64,000 bases of DNA, from positions 11,932,873-11,996,872 of the forward strand of contig NW_020654422.1 of assembly GCF_003589595.1 (NCBI RefSeq), given 5' to 3'. Both the position numbers and the translations under genes were made by a program. Under the pieces are notes generated by a model. The model made no database searches and had not been told where the DNA came from. It was given only the letters and a program-made list of their open reading frames with translations. Of the stretch, positions 1-11,346 are shown one piece after another. Source of the stretch: Hyposmocoma kahamanoa (lineage: Eukaryota; Arthropoda; Insecta; Lepidoptera; Cosmopterigidae). Within the stretch, counting starts at the first letter, position 1. Each line of letters opens with the position of its first letter.

Positions 1-89
1 TTTTTCACAGGCTACGGCAAAAAAGCCCTTAAAACAAAAACGAAGATCTGCAGCAAGCACATGGAGAAATTCGTAAGGTAGGCTGACTC

Positions 90-235
90 GTTCCGTAGCT
101 CAGTTGGGAGAGCAATAGTCCCGGCATGGGGAAAATGTCGCAGGTTCGAGTTCAGCCGTATCGAAGGAATTTTTCTTTGAGTTTGTTCGATCTTTGTATC
201 AATTATAACAATAAAGTTGTGAAGCACTTTCATCA
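90..235 (+). mobile_element. tRNA-derived SINE (family 5)
   Basis: This is a short interspersed element with a tRNA-like head. Box A (TAGCTCAGTTGG, near 96) and box B (GGTTCGAGTT, near 154) are the internal RNA polymerase III promoter parts. They are followed by the family tail that begins ATCGAAGGAATTTTTC and contains GTTCGATCTTTGTAT. The same tail occurs near 24.25, 24.63, 47.9 and 63.3 kb, which shows dispersal. A functional tRNA is unlikely because the acceptor stem does not close and a long tail follows. Confidence 0.75.
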
Positions 236-769
236 AAAATATATAAATAAATATTAATGACGTCTTCCTACAATTTTGATCCCCGAAATATTGCAAGTTC
301 CTACCACTGAGATTTAGATGCTAAATGAGCCAAGTTCACACTGCGAAAATTCATTCATTACAACGAAATATAAGTTTATTTTTTGATTTTACCTCACAAA
401 TTTTAACTGGCCATCGTAAGCAGTGCACGGTTTTCGACCCATGTTTTACTTGTCGTTTTAGCGTTGAAATTTATTCCATGCATTTTAAAAGTTTTACATC
501 AAAGTTTTCTTCCACTTGAACGCCTCGTGTTTTTGTAGACTACAAAATAATGAGGAAACAAAGTTTCATTATCAAACTTATCGTAATACTAATTGATGAT
601 GTAAACGCTGACACATTACTATCTAGACTGTGTTTTACAAATACTTCAATGCCGTTGTATTTAAAATAGGAAGAAAAATCGCAAAGTACACATACTATAT
701 TACTTTTTTATTTCTTGTGTGACTACGGCGAACCCAAAGCAAGAGTAATATGTAAGATACTAGTGAGAT
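236..769. other. No recognised feature
   Basis: AT-rich sequence with only short chance ORFs. No splice-consistent coding signal or repeat match within the window was seen. Confidence 0.5.
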
Positions 770-814
770 TTACGTACATACGTAAGTATGTATTTCATAT
801 ACGTATGTACGTAA
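770..814. repeat. Perfect 15-bp inverted repeat, 15-nt loop
   Basis: The arm at 770-784 (TTACGTACATACGTA) is the exact reverse complement of 800-814. The arms are built from TACGTA units, so the hairpin may have grown from a simple repeat. No function is evident. Confidence 0.85.
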
Positions 815-1430
815 GCATTTATTTCATATGTTCACACAATTTGAATCTACAACTGTAAAGCGGTCAAAGTTATTGTATTGTTTCAATTAATTTCAAATTA
901 AACTATATTTTTATTAGGTTTTTGATATCTCTTATATTTACGGAATAATCGCCTGTGCACATTTAACGATTTCACCCTGTATACCTATGTCAATCACAGA
1001 TGTTTAATTGTTATACCGATATTTAATTTATAACATGTACGAAACTAGTGGCTGTAAAGTTTCTAGACAAACAAATTAACATGTTTTTTTAAGTATCGAT
1101 TTTGACGGTATAATTTTAAAAGAACTTCGCTTATTCAGCTATTTGTATCAGAGTTACAGATATCTTCTACATAAAGTTATGATATTGCTCCTGTGGCAAC
1201 TATGTACAAGTCTTATCTAAAAAGCATTAGTTTTCCACTATGTCTAAATGCGGGCACTGCTCATGTTATCACCAACTTACGTACCCCGTGTTAAGGTTTC
1301 CTTACGATGTTTTACTTCAGTGCTCATGAATTGCTAAAGACTACAAATATTATAAGATAAAATAGAATAAAAAGCGTTTATTGCAACTTCGTATCAGAAA
1401 AATACTCCAGCTTAAAACATATATTTTAAG
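815..1430. other. No recognised feature
   Basis: AT-rich DNA. No ORF, repeat shared within the window, or RNA gene was recognised. Confidence 0.5.
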
Positions 1431-1693
1431 GCAGTAGAGCTTTACCTATTTCTGCTGCCAAGTAGTCATGTGAGCATTACTTAGTTCCGGTTTTGAAGGG
1501 TGCTGTTGAAATTACAGGCACATGGGACTTGTCAACTTATGTCTCAGGGTGATGGGCGCAGTGATATTGCGCCTCAGATCTTTGCGTTTTAAAGCTCTGA
1601 GAGGCACTGTAATTATTATAGACAGGCGTGTCGCTTATCACCACACGCACGACATGTTCGACCCATCATGTGGTATCTTAAAACACAAAAAAT
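1431..1693 (+). mobile_element. Metulj-like SINE copy 1
   Basis: The copy starts GCAGTAGAGC and then jumps to the consensus segment starting at TTACCTATTTCTGC, so part of the head is deleted. The core GGTGAAATTACAGGCACATGG-type segment, the GACGGGCGCAGTG-type segment (here GATGGGCGCAGTG) and the 3' GACAGGCGTGTCGCTTA block are present in order, ending in an A-rich tail. A 63-codon ORF across it is a by-product of the repeat. Confidence 0.85.
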
Positions 1694-3242
1694 ATGAAAA
1701 AATAAAAAAATAAAAAACCTAAGAACTAGTCATAAAATATAAACAAGCTTTTGTTTTACAATGACACGGTAAATACAATACAATGTAGATCTCATTCGGC
1801 GTAAATCGATATTAAGAAATGACGCGAATGAATGAACTATACATACATAGCTACCACTCAGTCTCCTATTTGGGCAAGCAAAGATTACGGACCTCCACTG
1901 AACAATAATACATATCACGTGAAATGGTCACACAGTAATGACATGCGCGGGCACACGTCCTCAACGGAAACTACGTCACCGTCCGGTGGCACCTGTGCGG
2001 CCGTTTACCCACCGCTCATTTCCACTGTCCTCTGATTCATTGATTAGACCAGTACTGCCACTGGCATTGGTTATAACTACTTATTCAATGGTAGGTTTGC
2101 GATGTCATTAACCTTCAAATACCTACACTTATTCCAATTTTTGAATTTATTAGCAGCAGCAAGTGTGCCTGAGATGGGTGGTTGAATCGGAACTCAAAAT
2201 TTTTTTAGGTCATAGATAGAATATATACGCTTCTAAAAAAAGATTTTGGTTGACATTCAAAATGCGGCATTTACGAGGTTTAAAACTATATTGAAACAAA
2301 CTTGGATGACAAAAATCCTTGGTATTCATAGTGACCCGTTAAACCCCGTAAAACCTTGCAAGCAGTTTAGATGATTTGAAATAAATATTGTAAATGATAA
2401 TTGTTTACAAATGTTTATTTATAAAGAGAACCCTTAGAGTTCTTTACTAATTCTTCTCAGGAGAAACTGTCTTTCTTACAAATGAGTAGTAGATTTTCAT
2501 CGATGTGACAATTACACGTACTATTCGTTTACATATGAAATAAAGATACATATATTTGAGTTTTGAAATAGTTAAAGCAAATTGCACTTGAAATGGAAAT
2601 ACTATTCCACTTCTTATGGTCGTTGATGACTATCAAATCTTCTCTACTATTCGAAAGGTAAATTAGACCTTTACATATATCAGAGAAAAAAAAATAAACT
2701 AACATATTTATTCTCCAATTTATTAGTAAACGTAAACTGGAAAATAGTTGCCCTTCGTCGGTTTACCTTTTTATATATCCTCCCTTTTGCATTGCCGTAT
2801 GTGCAAATGTATTGAAACTTCAGTCCAACAATGCCAAGGTTTTAAATTGATAGAGAACTCGTATGCGGTGAGCTTAATGTTGTTAACTATCTAACGAATA
2901 CTTTCGTTCTGTTCTATGAATTAAAACATAACCTACTTATTATCAATTTTCGCTGCTTATTTTAACTTTCACGCTTTGTTTTCAGTAATATCAGTCAATG
3001 CGGGTGCCCTTACGTTATCGACGGAAGTAATCTATATGCAGATACTATGAATATCGCCGTTTGTATTTCACTGAATAAGTGCGTGATGTGTATTTTAATA
3101 AGTCGTTGCTATCAAGTCTATATTGAAGTAATGGGGGCAATGCGTTAGAATTTTAATTCGAATTTAAAATTGTAGTAACTCATTTTGGTAACTTATACAG
3201 TGGTAAATAATAATGGAAATTACAAAAATGACTGGACAAATA
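1694..3242. other. No recognised gene; GC-richer patch 1915-2040
   Basis: The stretch around 1915-2040 is clearly richer in G and C than its surroundings, and an ORF of 67 codons (1832-2035) runs into it. It does not resemble a protein I recognise. The remainder is AT-rich and blank. Confidence 0.4.
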
Positions 3243-3435
3243 GAAAGTTAAACTATTTTTCCGGATTTGAATCGCGTATATTTATTTGTTCCAACAAACC
3301 ACCGTTTCGGGTCCTTTGCAGGTCCTATGGTCACGGTTGACTGAGATGATAAAAGTTGGTTGATATTAGTTATGTCTAGTATTAATGCAAACCAGCTTAC
3401 TTTTCACAATAGTTACAAAAATTATTAATTAAATA
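3243..3435 (-). mobile_element. Penelope-like repeat, copy A
   Basis: Read on the minus strand this contains TCAGTCAACCGTGACCAT, then GGACCTGCAAAGGACCCGAAAC, then CGCGATTCAAATCCGG and AAATAGTTT, the ordered blocks that define this repeat at about seven places in the window. The block around ACCTG..AGGGCCCGAAACG resembles the conserved hairpin-like tail I associate with Penelope-like elements. No ORF is retained. The class assignment is inference. Confidence 0.55.
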
Positions 3436-3530
3436 CCTTATTTAATTAATAAAAATACATATTGTTAAAATAAAATAATTGTAAGACATATGTAGCGTAA
3501 ATAGGAATGTTGCTTGTAAAATTTAAAAAT
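3436..3530 (+). repeat. Segment shared with 18500-18585
   Basis: About 75 bp containing TGTAGCGTAAATAGGAATGT match TGTAGCGTAAATTGGGATGT near 18550, both on the plus strand. At 18.5 kb the segment lies upstream of a plus-strand Penelope-like copy, whereas here the adjoining copy is on the minus strand, so the segment is inverted relative to the element. Confidence 0.6.
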
Positions 3531-4385
3531 ACTTAAAACCTTTTTTCTTCCAATACAGCCAGTGTCGGTTTTTTTTAATTTGTAGCTCGATATGTAAGTC
3601 AATGCTCGATATACTTCCTTACATAGTTCAGGTTGAAGTTCAAGCAAGGAGGTTAAATTACTTAAAAAAGTTCAAAATGAAAAAAATCCCATAAAATCTT
3701 ATCTAAACTAAAATTTAGTAGCAATTCAGCCACATTACTTAAATTTTGCAAAATTTTTTTCTAACTGTCATGGCTGTATTATTTGCTTTTACAACATTTT
3801 AGTTTGAGTTGCATTATCTATGGAAGATAAAAAGTAATAAAAATCTCGCCATTTGCCAAATCCGTAATTATTGTGTTGTGAACAGTTGTGAACCATATTT
3901 ATATTGTATTTATTTCCCCGCAAATGTGACGAAAAACGTTGTCCGTATCACGGACGATAAAAAAAATGCAAAACTCGAGTTACTACAGCCCTCAGCCTTT
4001 GGCTTCGGGCTTTTAATAAACCCTCGTTTGTAATTGCTTATTTTCCGTCCTTAATACACAATGTACTATTTTTTTGTATAACACGCGTAGGTGTGTAAAC
4101 ATGGGCCTAACAAATCGACCAATAGTTCAATCACGATGTTTGTCATTTGAGTCATAATAATAATATGTATAAAAGGGAGGTACCTAAATATCAAATTCTC
4201 AGATTTTTGCAATTGTTACACGTTGAAAATGAAACTCTTTTATCGGATATAATATTGGTTTATTAAACAAATCAACGTTCAAATAAACCAAAGTCAGTTA
4301 CAAAAGTTTTAAGTTTAATTTTTTTAATAATTATTTTTATTAATTAATATCTTAGTTTTACCTTAATTAAATGACTAAGTTTTGT
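3531..4385. other. No gene; small terminator-like hairpin at 3988-4010
   Basis: The only structure noted is GCCCTCAGCCTTTGGCTTCGGGC-type self-complementarity at 3988-4010 followed by T residues. A 74-codon ORF (3809-4033) covers it and is not recognisable. The rest is AT-rich. Confidence 0.4.
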
Positions 4386-4575
4386 AAAACAGATTGGTTT
4401 TCATTAATATTAGACATAATTGGTTGATGACTTAACCATCTCAGTCAGCCGTGACCATGGAACCTGTAAAGGGCTCGAAACGTTGGTATTTTTTTTAAAA
4501 CGTATACGCGATTTAAATCGAAAAAAATATTTCGTTTCCTTTGTGTAGCAATTGCGTAAAAGCTCAAATGATTTA
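4386..4575 (+). mobile_element. Penelope-like repeat, copy B
   Basis: This copy has TCAGTCAGCCGTGACCATGG, ACCTGTAAAGGGCTCGAAACG and the downstream TATACGCGATTTAAATCG block in the same order as the copies near 18.7 and 38.9 kb. It is non-coding. The hairpin portion carries GGGCTC instead of GGGCCC. Confidence 0.6.
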
Positions 4576-5379
4576 AGTAAATGAAATAAAAAACTGTTTG
4601 AATGTTTTAAAATTATATATTATTAAAAGTTAATCTGTAAACCGATTACCAAATCTTACCGTTTGTATCCAAAAACTCAATCTTTAAAATTATTGTGCAA
4701 TAGTTTGAGGTAATGCATTGAACGACTTCCTTAACTGTATACGAATAGGTATTATATGAATATTATTCAGTATGATTCACTGCACGTTGAAGTATACTGA
4801 TTCTACAAGTACTTACCTACGTCGCTATAGCCATCACTGGAATATAACAGAAACTTGCCCATTTTAACGATATTATCAATTGAACAAATAGTCGTTTTAC
4901 GTCGTCTTTGCTGTAACGTAAAATATATTTTATGATTTTCAATTACTCATGACACGTCTAGTGCTATTATATTTCTCCTTGTAAGTACTTCAGTAATAAG
5001 TTCCGCCAGCATGTAATCAATTTTACGATTTAATTATTTATAACACACCATAACTTGGCAACAGACCGCAGGCTAACTGTAAACTCGGCTTAGCCAAGAA
5101 GAGGCCTGTAAAAACTTAATCGGTAATAACTGGAGCGAATCAGGCGCTCGCTAATAATTCTGGAGCGGCAATTAAAAACAATATTGTGCAATATTCTTTA
5201 CTCGTTTTGTTACTTTACAAGCACAACTTTGAATCTCTGAACACATATCCAGATCCCGTCTATTTGATTCTTCTTTAAATATATATACGTACTATCAAAT
5301 TTGATATTCAAATGTAAAGTTTTGTACCAAAAGTCAAAATCGAGAGGAGCGTTAGCATATAATATCTAAGAAGTGAATG
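4576..5379. other. No recognised feature
   Basis: AT-rich DNA without a recognised repeat or gene. Confidence 0.5.
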
Positions 5380-5610
5380 TTAGAATGCCATTGTGAGGTG
5401 GATGCGAGTTAGTTCGCCGATCGGCGGTGAAGGTGGCATTATAAAGTTGTTGGGTTGGCGAAAAGAGGTCGCAGGGGCGCGGGAGGGGGCGGCCGATGAC
5501 CGGCGACAGCCTTATTGCGTTGCGCCAATGTCTAGGGTAAGGTCCTCGGACTCGAAATGGAATGCCGGTCCATTCGTAGCACATTTCCGTGGGCGAATTT
5601 GACACAATTA
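5380..5610. other. GC-rich patch of unknown origin
   Basis: About 230 bp are markedly GC-rich within AT-rich flanks. ORFs exist on both strands: 69 codons on plus (5393-5602) and 89 codons on minus (5366-5635). The minus ORF has a PRHWRNAIRLSP stretch, but I cannot match either reading frame to a protein family. It could be a fragment of a retrotransposon ORF, a CpG-rich regulatory segment or an exon. I do not assign a function. Confidence 0.35.
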
Positions 5611-7674
5611 TAGTTTTTTTCATAAGCTTGTCCAAAAAAACCGAGGTTTTATAATAGCTGAACCGAGAACTAAATCTTTTACCATTCGTTTAATAATTTA
5701 AGATTATGTTGCTAAAAGTTTCAGATAATTGCTACGTACTCGTAGCATCTTGACCGCTTTGACAGCATTGAGTGCGTTCAGCAATATACGTAAATAATAA
5801 GTAAAGAATATTGACTATTATTTAACGCTTTAATGTTGTAATTTAAGATTTTGATAGGCACCATTTATAGTGGGTACCTACTTGGGCGCCTGACCGCGTA
5901 GCTAGATGTTTTGAGAGTTTGAGAGAGAGGGAAAGGGTAATGCCCTCCGAAGTTGTTTGTGGCAAAAAATGAGGACACAGAGACCAGCTTAGTCATTTTG
6001 GCCGGCTTATGAATCAACATCAAAAACAATACAAATGAAGACCTAAATTGCAAAAGATTATTCTCAGTTTAAGGTCAGAAAGTGAAAAAGCTTGTAATAA
6101 TTGCACATTATAAAAACGTTTATAGTTCAATATTAAAAAAAAAATTATTCAGTTGGTTATTTATAAAATGCGTGTAATTTATAGCATTTTCAAATAATGT
6201 TAATGACAGCGTACGACTAGTGAGTGATTCTACTTGTACAAATAGTCCGGAATTTACATAGTTTTTCCATGCATATGTGCTGTATCTCTTCCTCTTAGAT
6301 CTTATGTTCTTACTGTAGAAATGCGCAATACAATACTGGCGTATTCCATAAAGTGAACGTTTTCCATTTGAGCAAACGCATTTGGAATTGTAAAAATATA
6401 GGCGACGAATTCACATTGGCGTTCTGATGTACTGTAAAAGCATTGATATTGCGCTTATAATTTCTCTGGCTATACACAATAACTGATTTCGTCATTCACC
6501 ACTCTAATACGTAAGAATTTTCATTTTATGTAGGTTAGTTTCAAAACTTATTTCTATAGGTTTTCCAATATTAGTGGTGAAAGTTTGGTTATAACAAAAA
6601 GGGATAATACAAAAGAGAATTATTTTCTTCAGTTTGTTATAGAAATTGCAAAAAATTGAACGAAAACCATTAAAAAGTACCCTGGTATAATTTATCATTA
6701 TTTAGTTTAAAAAAAATTTGATCATAAATTTACTTAAGAGGATATGTAAGAAAACGTAGTAAAAAGTAGCTATAATATGATTACACGTGTTTAATGAAAA
6801 ACTTGTCAACAATTTTTATTTTTGAGCATTTTAAATGATTTCTGCTATTACACGTAACGAAATGTTTTTTTTTTTCATTTTACAGCTTTTAAACGATGTG
6901 TTGGATTTTTGTAAATTACATAGTAATAAATTGGTTTGATATTGTAAATTTGTACTTTATCACCATTGAGTTTGAATTGAGATTGGTACCCAATTTCATT
7001 CTAATTCTTCAACTTGATTGTTATTTAGGACTTGACACGTTTTATTTCTGTCCTCTTTTTATATTGATATTACTTAATTTGGTCTCTTTGAAATAATCGT
7101 AACAGTTGCATTCGAAAATTGCGTCCATATGTTGCAAGATTATGCGTGTTCTTTACGACCTATTTTATGCTTCTGCGATGGGTAGGTAACGGCCTTTGAA
7201 GTGTATTCACAACGTAAACAAACCCTATCCTAGATAGCAGTGTGCTGGAAACTTTAATTTTGACTCCATCCTCGGAACACTGAATCATAATGATTTTCCT
7301 CTGAATTCTGAGTTTGTATACATCTCGCATGTTCACGGTACTTTCCATTTGGACTAAACGTACACTGTGTGAAAAAGTCGTCTTACAAATAAAAAATGTT
7401 TTGTTTTAATAATTTTCTGTTACGTGAATTTTTATTCACTTTCCTTGCATCAGATTTTGTTGCGAAATTCGAAATGTTGTTTTTATATATCTCGATTAGC
7501 TGTAAGTTTTTAATAAGTGTGTAAATACATCTACATTATTCTTAGTATAATAAAGCCAGATGTGATCTAATGTCGAAAGGGCTTTTGTCACATAATAATC
7601 ATAAAAATAATACAAACTACATGAAAAAAATTAAGTAAAGGTGAAATTTTATAATTCTCTTGTTTAAGCATCTA
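5611..7674. other. No recognised feature
   Basis: About 2 kb of AT-rich DNA. ORFs are short and of low complexity, and I see no repeat shared with other parts of the window. Confidence 0.5.
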
Positions 7675-8004
7675 GGAGCAGGTACACACGGGGACTTTAA
7701 GCAGCGATGCAAACGCGATGCAGTAGCTAATCGTCTACCTTTACTTACCTTAGCTAATCGTATACCCTTACAAACACGCGCGACTTTAATCAGAGATGCA
7801 AACGCGCGACTGCATCGATACAAACGCGCGATTACATCGCTACACCTGTGATTTATAAGCGATTGTATCGATGCAATCGCGCGTTTGTATCGATACTGTC
7901 GCGCGTTTGCATCGACACAATCACCTATAAATCATAAGTGTAGCGATGCAATCGTGCGTTTCACGAACGCGCGTTTGATGCTAAAAGCCGCCGTGTGTAA
8001 CTCC
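7675..8004. mobile_element. Foldback / MITE-like element rich in GCGCG motifs
   Basis: The ends are inverted: GGAGCAGGTACACACGGGG (7675) corresponds to the reverse complement of the right end near 7985-8004 (GGAGTTACACACGGCGGC). Inside, 7822-7866 and 7917-7961 form a second 45-bp inverted repeat with few mismatches. The element is packed with variants of GATGCAAACGCGCGA in both orientations. It has no coding capacity, so it would be a non-autonomous DNA transposon if mobile. The superfamily is not clear. The overlapping ORFs on both strands come from these repeats. Confidence 0.75.
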
Positions 8005-8100
8005 AAAAGTTATCGACTAATTTCTTTTTACTTGAAAAGTCGTTATTTTCTGGATGTGGCCTTATTACAAGGGCGCCATTTTAATTTTGTAAAATAATCA

Positions 8101-8215
8101 CAGCCGAGAAAGCGTTGGCGGGACGACCTTGATGGGTGTGAGACGGAGTGGTGGGAGATCGCCAAATTCAGAGAGCAATGAAGGATTTTGGGGGAGACCT
8201 TTTGCCTAAAAGTAA
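8101..8215 (+). pseudogene. RTE-type LINE reverse transcriptase, C-terminal remnant
   Basis: Frame 1 from 8101 reads QPRKRWRDDLDGCETEWWEI, then AKFREQ, a stop, and RILGETF. This is the pattern of the extreme C-terminus of RTE/BovB-type non-LTR retrotransposon polyproteins (a KRWRDDL motif, then a W..IA block, then LGE.F). Only about 35 residues remain and one stop interrupts them. Upstream is unrelated sequence, so this is a heavily 5'-truncated copy. It begins about 100 bp after the foldback element. Confidence 0.65.
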
Positions 8216-9211
8216 TGACAAATAACACACTTACTTCACTGAAGATTGATTAGTTCAATGGCATAGCCAATGTACGTAGTACATACCTGCATCACATAAT
8301 AAGTCTACAATTCATCGACAATATGTATCTGTAAAAAAACATGTAAATGATAAAGATAAACCATGCTGATAATCAATAGTTTTGAAGAAAATGGCGCCTA
8401 AATATGTTTTACCCATTGTGGCTGGTGGATTTATGCCTAATGGTTTTACCATTTTTTATTCATATTACTTAGTTTATGTTTGTAAAATGTAGACTCAATT
8501 TTCGAGTGTTTGTGGGTTAACACCTTATTGCTTATTAGAATCCTTGTAATTCAAGAAACGTGTGTTTCAAAGATAATGTACTAACAAACAATATGCACAT
8601 GGTAAAAAACATTAAAATTCCGGCAAGTATTATGCAGTGATTTGTACAATGCATCATATTCAGGTGTCATAGAATAATGCTGTAACTGCCACGTGCCGCC
8701 CTCATATTGACAACGTGTTCGTGCTATTTACAGTTTCAAACCACATAACATCATTTTATGAATATTTTACTAATGTTCGTTGAAGTCATAACTCCATAAT
8801 CGGGGCACAACTGAAGAACGACAATAATTTCTAAGTGTGGTAACAAAAGACATCAACGAGTATCCTGCGATACTGAGATCTTTCACATGAATAGTGATGC
8901 TTATATTTAATGACATCTATTTAATTCAATAATGATAAAAACGATGGTAATCTTTTTTGTTTATAAGTCTGAGAGATTTTTTATTAAAAATATCACAATT
9001 TGTTTTAATAACCCTTTTAGTTGTAACTACCTGTTATACAACCATTAATACTTTAAACCGTGTATTTTCTATATAATTTAAAATTCAGTTTATTATTTTT
9101 TAATGCATATAACGACATGTAAACAGTACATTCGATTACAATTAGTATAATTTATTTGAGAACACTAATTAATACAACGTATATAGTATTATATTATTAT
9201 AGTATATAGTT
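8216..9211. other. No recognised feature
   Basis: AT-rich DNA, blank apart from short chance ORFs. Confidence 0.5.
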
Positions 9212-9372
9212 GTAGTAGCACTACAGTTCCATGTGAAAGAGTTCATCCTGTTGTCAATTTAGGGCTCAGGGTGACGGGTGGAGTGGCAGTGCCTGCCCTC
9301 AGGACTTTGCAATTTGAAGCCCTAGGCGTGTTGCTTACTACCAGGCGCACAACTTGTTCATGTGTATCATTT
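9212..9372 (+). mobile_element. Metulj-like SINE copy 2, internally deleted
   Basis: The head (GTGAAAGAGTTCATCC) is joined to CTCAGGGTGACGGG, so roughly 110 bp of the middle are missing. The 3' part ends at CAACTTGTTCATG. It lies about 140 bp from the oppositely oriented copy 3. Confidence 0.75.
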
Positions 9373-9514
9373 GAAATAAATGACGTTAATTTAAGAATGA
9401 AAATAAGGTTACCAGTTTACGTATCGGACCTCGAGCCGTCGTCGCTTACAAGATGAATTGAGGTATTGGTAGACGATTTTGAAATGTGTTCAAGGGAACT
9501 GAAATAATTCCACT

Positions 9515-9796
9515 TTTTTTATCAAGGGTAAATAATTCGTGCGCCTGATGGTAAGCTACACGCCTATTCATAACGGTTGCAGTGCCACTCAGAGCTTTAA
9601 ATCGCAAAGATCTGAGGGGCACTGTCACTGCGCCCGTGACCCTGAGACATAACTTGACAAGTCCCATGTACCTGTAGTTACACCAGCACCGTTACCCTTC
9701 AAAACCGGAACACAGTAATACTGCTTGGCGGCAGAAATAGGTAAGGTGGCAGTACTACCCTGGATGAACTCTTTTACAAGGAGCTCTACTGCTACA
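9515..9796 (-). mobile_element. Metulj-like SINE copy 3
   Basis: Nearly full length in reverse orientation, from the 3' block (GTGCGCCTGATGGTAAGC) to the head (AAGGAGCTCTACTGCTAC). It contains CACTGCGCCCGTGACCCTGA and CCTTCAAAACCGGAACAC. A 73-codon minus ORF is repeat-derived. Confidence 0.9.
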
Positions 9797-9931
9797 CTCA
9801 AGGTATTACGAACGCACTGTGAAATGAAATGAAGTGTTTCGTATATGATAAATTTAGATCATACGTGTCAAGTTATGCAATAAAATACTGCATGCATAAA
9901 TAGGTAAAGGTTTAATGTTTAGTCTTCTGAT

Positions 9932-10110
9932 TTCTCCTTCTTATCGTATTGATGACATACACTATAATTCTTGCTGTCGTGGTGAAATTATTTGTCAATC
10001 GACGTAACGTACTTGCCGATTGTTACCCAGGGTGCGCTGAAGTACGAAATGGTACGGCATGCGGGGAGGCTCCTTTCGTGCACGCCATTTAGACGACTTT
10101 GCATGTGTTT
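9932..10110 (+). mobile_element. LINE 3' end, tail-family copy 1
   Basis: The segment with CTTATCGTATTGATG, GTACTTGCCGATTGTTACCC and GTACGGCATGCGGGGAGG recurs at 40.14-40.32 kb (plus) and 27.54-27.76 kb (minus). In the 27.5-kb copy it lies directly downstream of a LINE reverse-transcriptase C-terminus, so I read it as that LINE's 3' untranslated tail. No coding part is retained here. Confidence 0.6.
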
Positions 10111-11004
10111 TTATACACTTTAACGATATGAAATAAATAACGAAATAACGATTTGAAATGAGAAAAACTAGTACTATAAATGCGAGAGTACAGAAATAGA
10201 AAAAAACGTGCAATAAATTTAGGAACTAAAGGAATTCGTTTTACTTTTTTCTATATGGGTAGGCACTCTTATCAAATCGTGCAATGATCACATGTATGAA
10301 TAATTAAAAAGCTTTGAATTTGTGAGATCTCCTGTCATCATCGCTTTAAACGTTCTATAAGAACACGTAAAAGGATTCGTCGAAAGTTTTCGTTCAGGGT
10401 CGATGAGTGACAACACTATCAAATATTTGATTTAACGATCGCGAAAACCTAAGAATTCGATAAATATTTGATTTGTTTAGGCAACATACAAGAGAAAATT
10501 TAAGTTTTCATTACTAAATTATAAATATCTCTTTCTTTAATTATTACACCTAATTTTGATTGTGATTTCAATTTCGTTAAACGACTCCTAAAATAAAAGT
10601 TCGCATTTAAAAATATTTTAAGAGTTCGTATTTTATCTGCGCCAACGAACTTGGTTGGAAATTAAAGCAGCCTTATTCTTTAACCAATTAATTATATTTA
10701 TTTTCGCTCTGTCTGGGAATCTCGGTCATGCGAGGATATAAACAACTTGCCACACATACAATGTTAAGTCACAGAGTTACTAACGCATACATGCAAAATG
10801 ATACCTCTCACTTTGAGCTTTGTTTATACACGTATAGCGCTTAAAATTCGTAGCCAATTCCAAATCAATGTAAGAGTAAAGTCTGCATAAGAATAAAAAA
10901 AAAAAATATGATTTTTAATTGACTGTTTCTAAAGTGCTACATTAGTATAAAATATTGATACACCAAGTCCTTCTTCACTTATGATGATACACAATGATCA
11001 AATT
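10111..11004. other. No gene; small Penelope-like scrap at 10435-10475
   Basis: The scrap GCGAAAACCTAAGAATTCGAT matches the 3' part of the repeat seen near 18800. The rest is AT-rich and blank. Confidence 0.45.
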
Positions 11005-11346
11005 TAGTAGCAGTAGAGCCCACTGTGAAAGAGTTTATCCGGGGAAGTACTGCCATCTTACCTATTTCTGCTGCCAAGCAGTAATGTGAGCATTATGCGT
11101 TCCGGTTTTGAAGACAAGCGTGCTGGTGAAATTACTGGCACATGGTTTTTGGATTTGTCAACTTATGTTTCAGGTTGACGGGCGCAGTGGCTGTGCGCCT
11201 AAGAGCTTTGCGATTTAAAACTCTGAGGGGCACTGCAACTATTATGGACAGGCGTGTCGCTTACCACCAATGATATTATACTATGCTCACTGCTTGCCAT
11301 CATGCGCACGATTTGTTCGTCCCAACCACATGGTATCATAAAAACA
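11005..11346 (+). mobile_element. Metulj-like SINE copy 4 with internal insertion
   Basis: All blocks are present in order from TAGTAGCAGTAGAGC to GTTCGTCCC, followed by ATCATAAAAAC. About 35 extra bases (near 11268-11305) interrupt the 3' region between CGCTTACCACCA and GCGCACGATTTG. A short extra segment also follows GCACATGG. Confidence 0.85.

Noticed and set aside
3988..4010. Bacterial-type terminator hairpin followed by T residues
   Set aside because: The surroundings are clearly eukaryotic; the stem is short and interrupted, and no transcription unit precedes it.
7675..8004. CRISPR-like array from regular GCGCGATTGCATCG repeats
   Set aside because: Repeats are irregular in spacing and occur in both orientations, with no unique spacers; the genome is eukaryotic.
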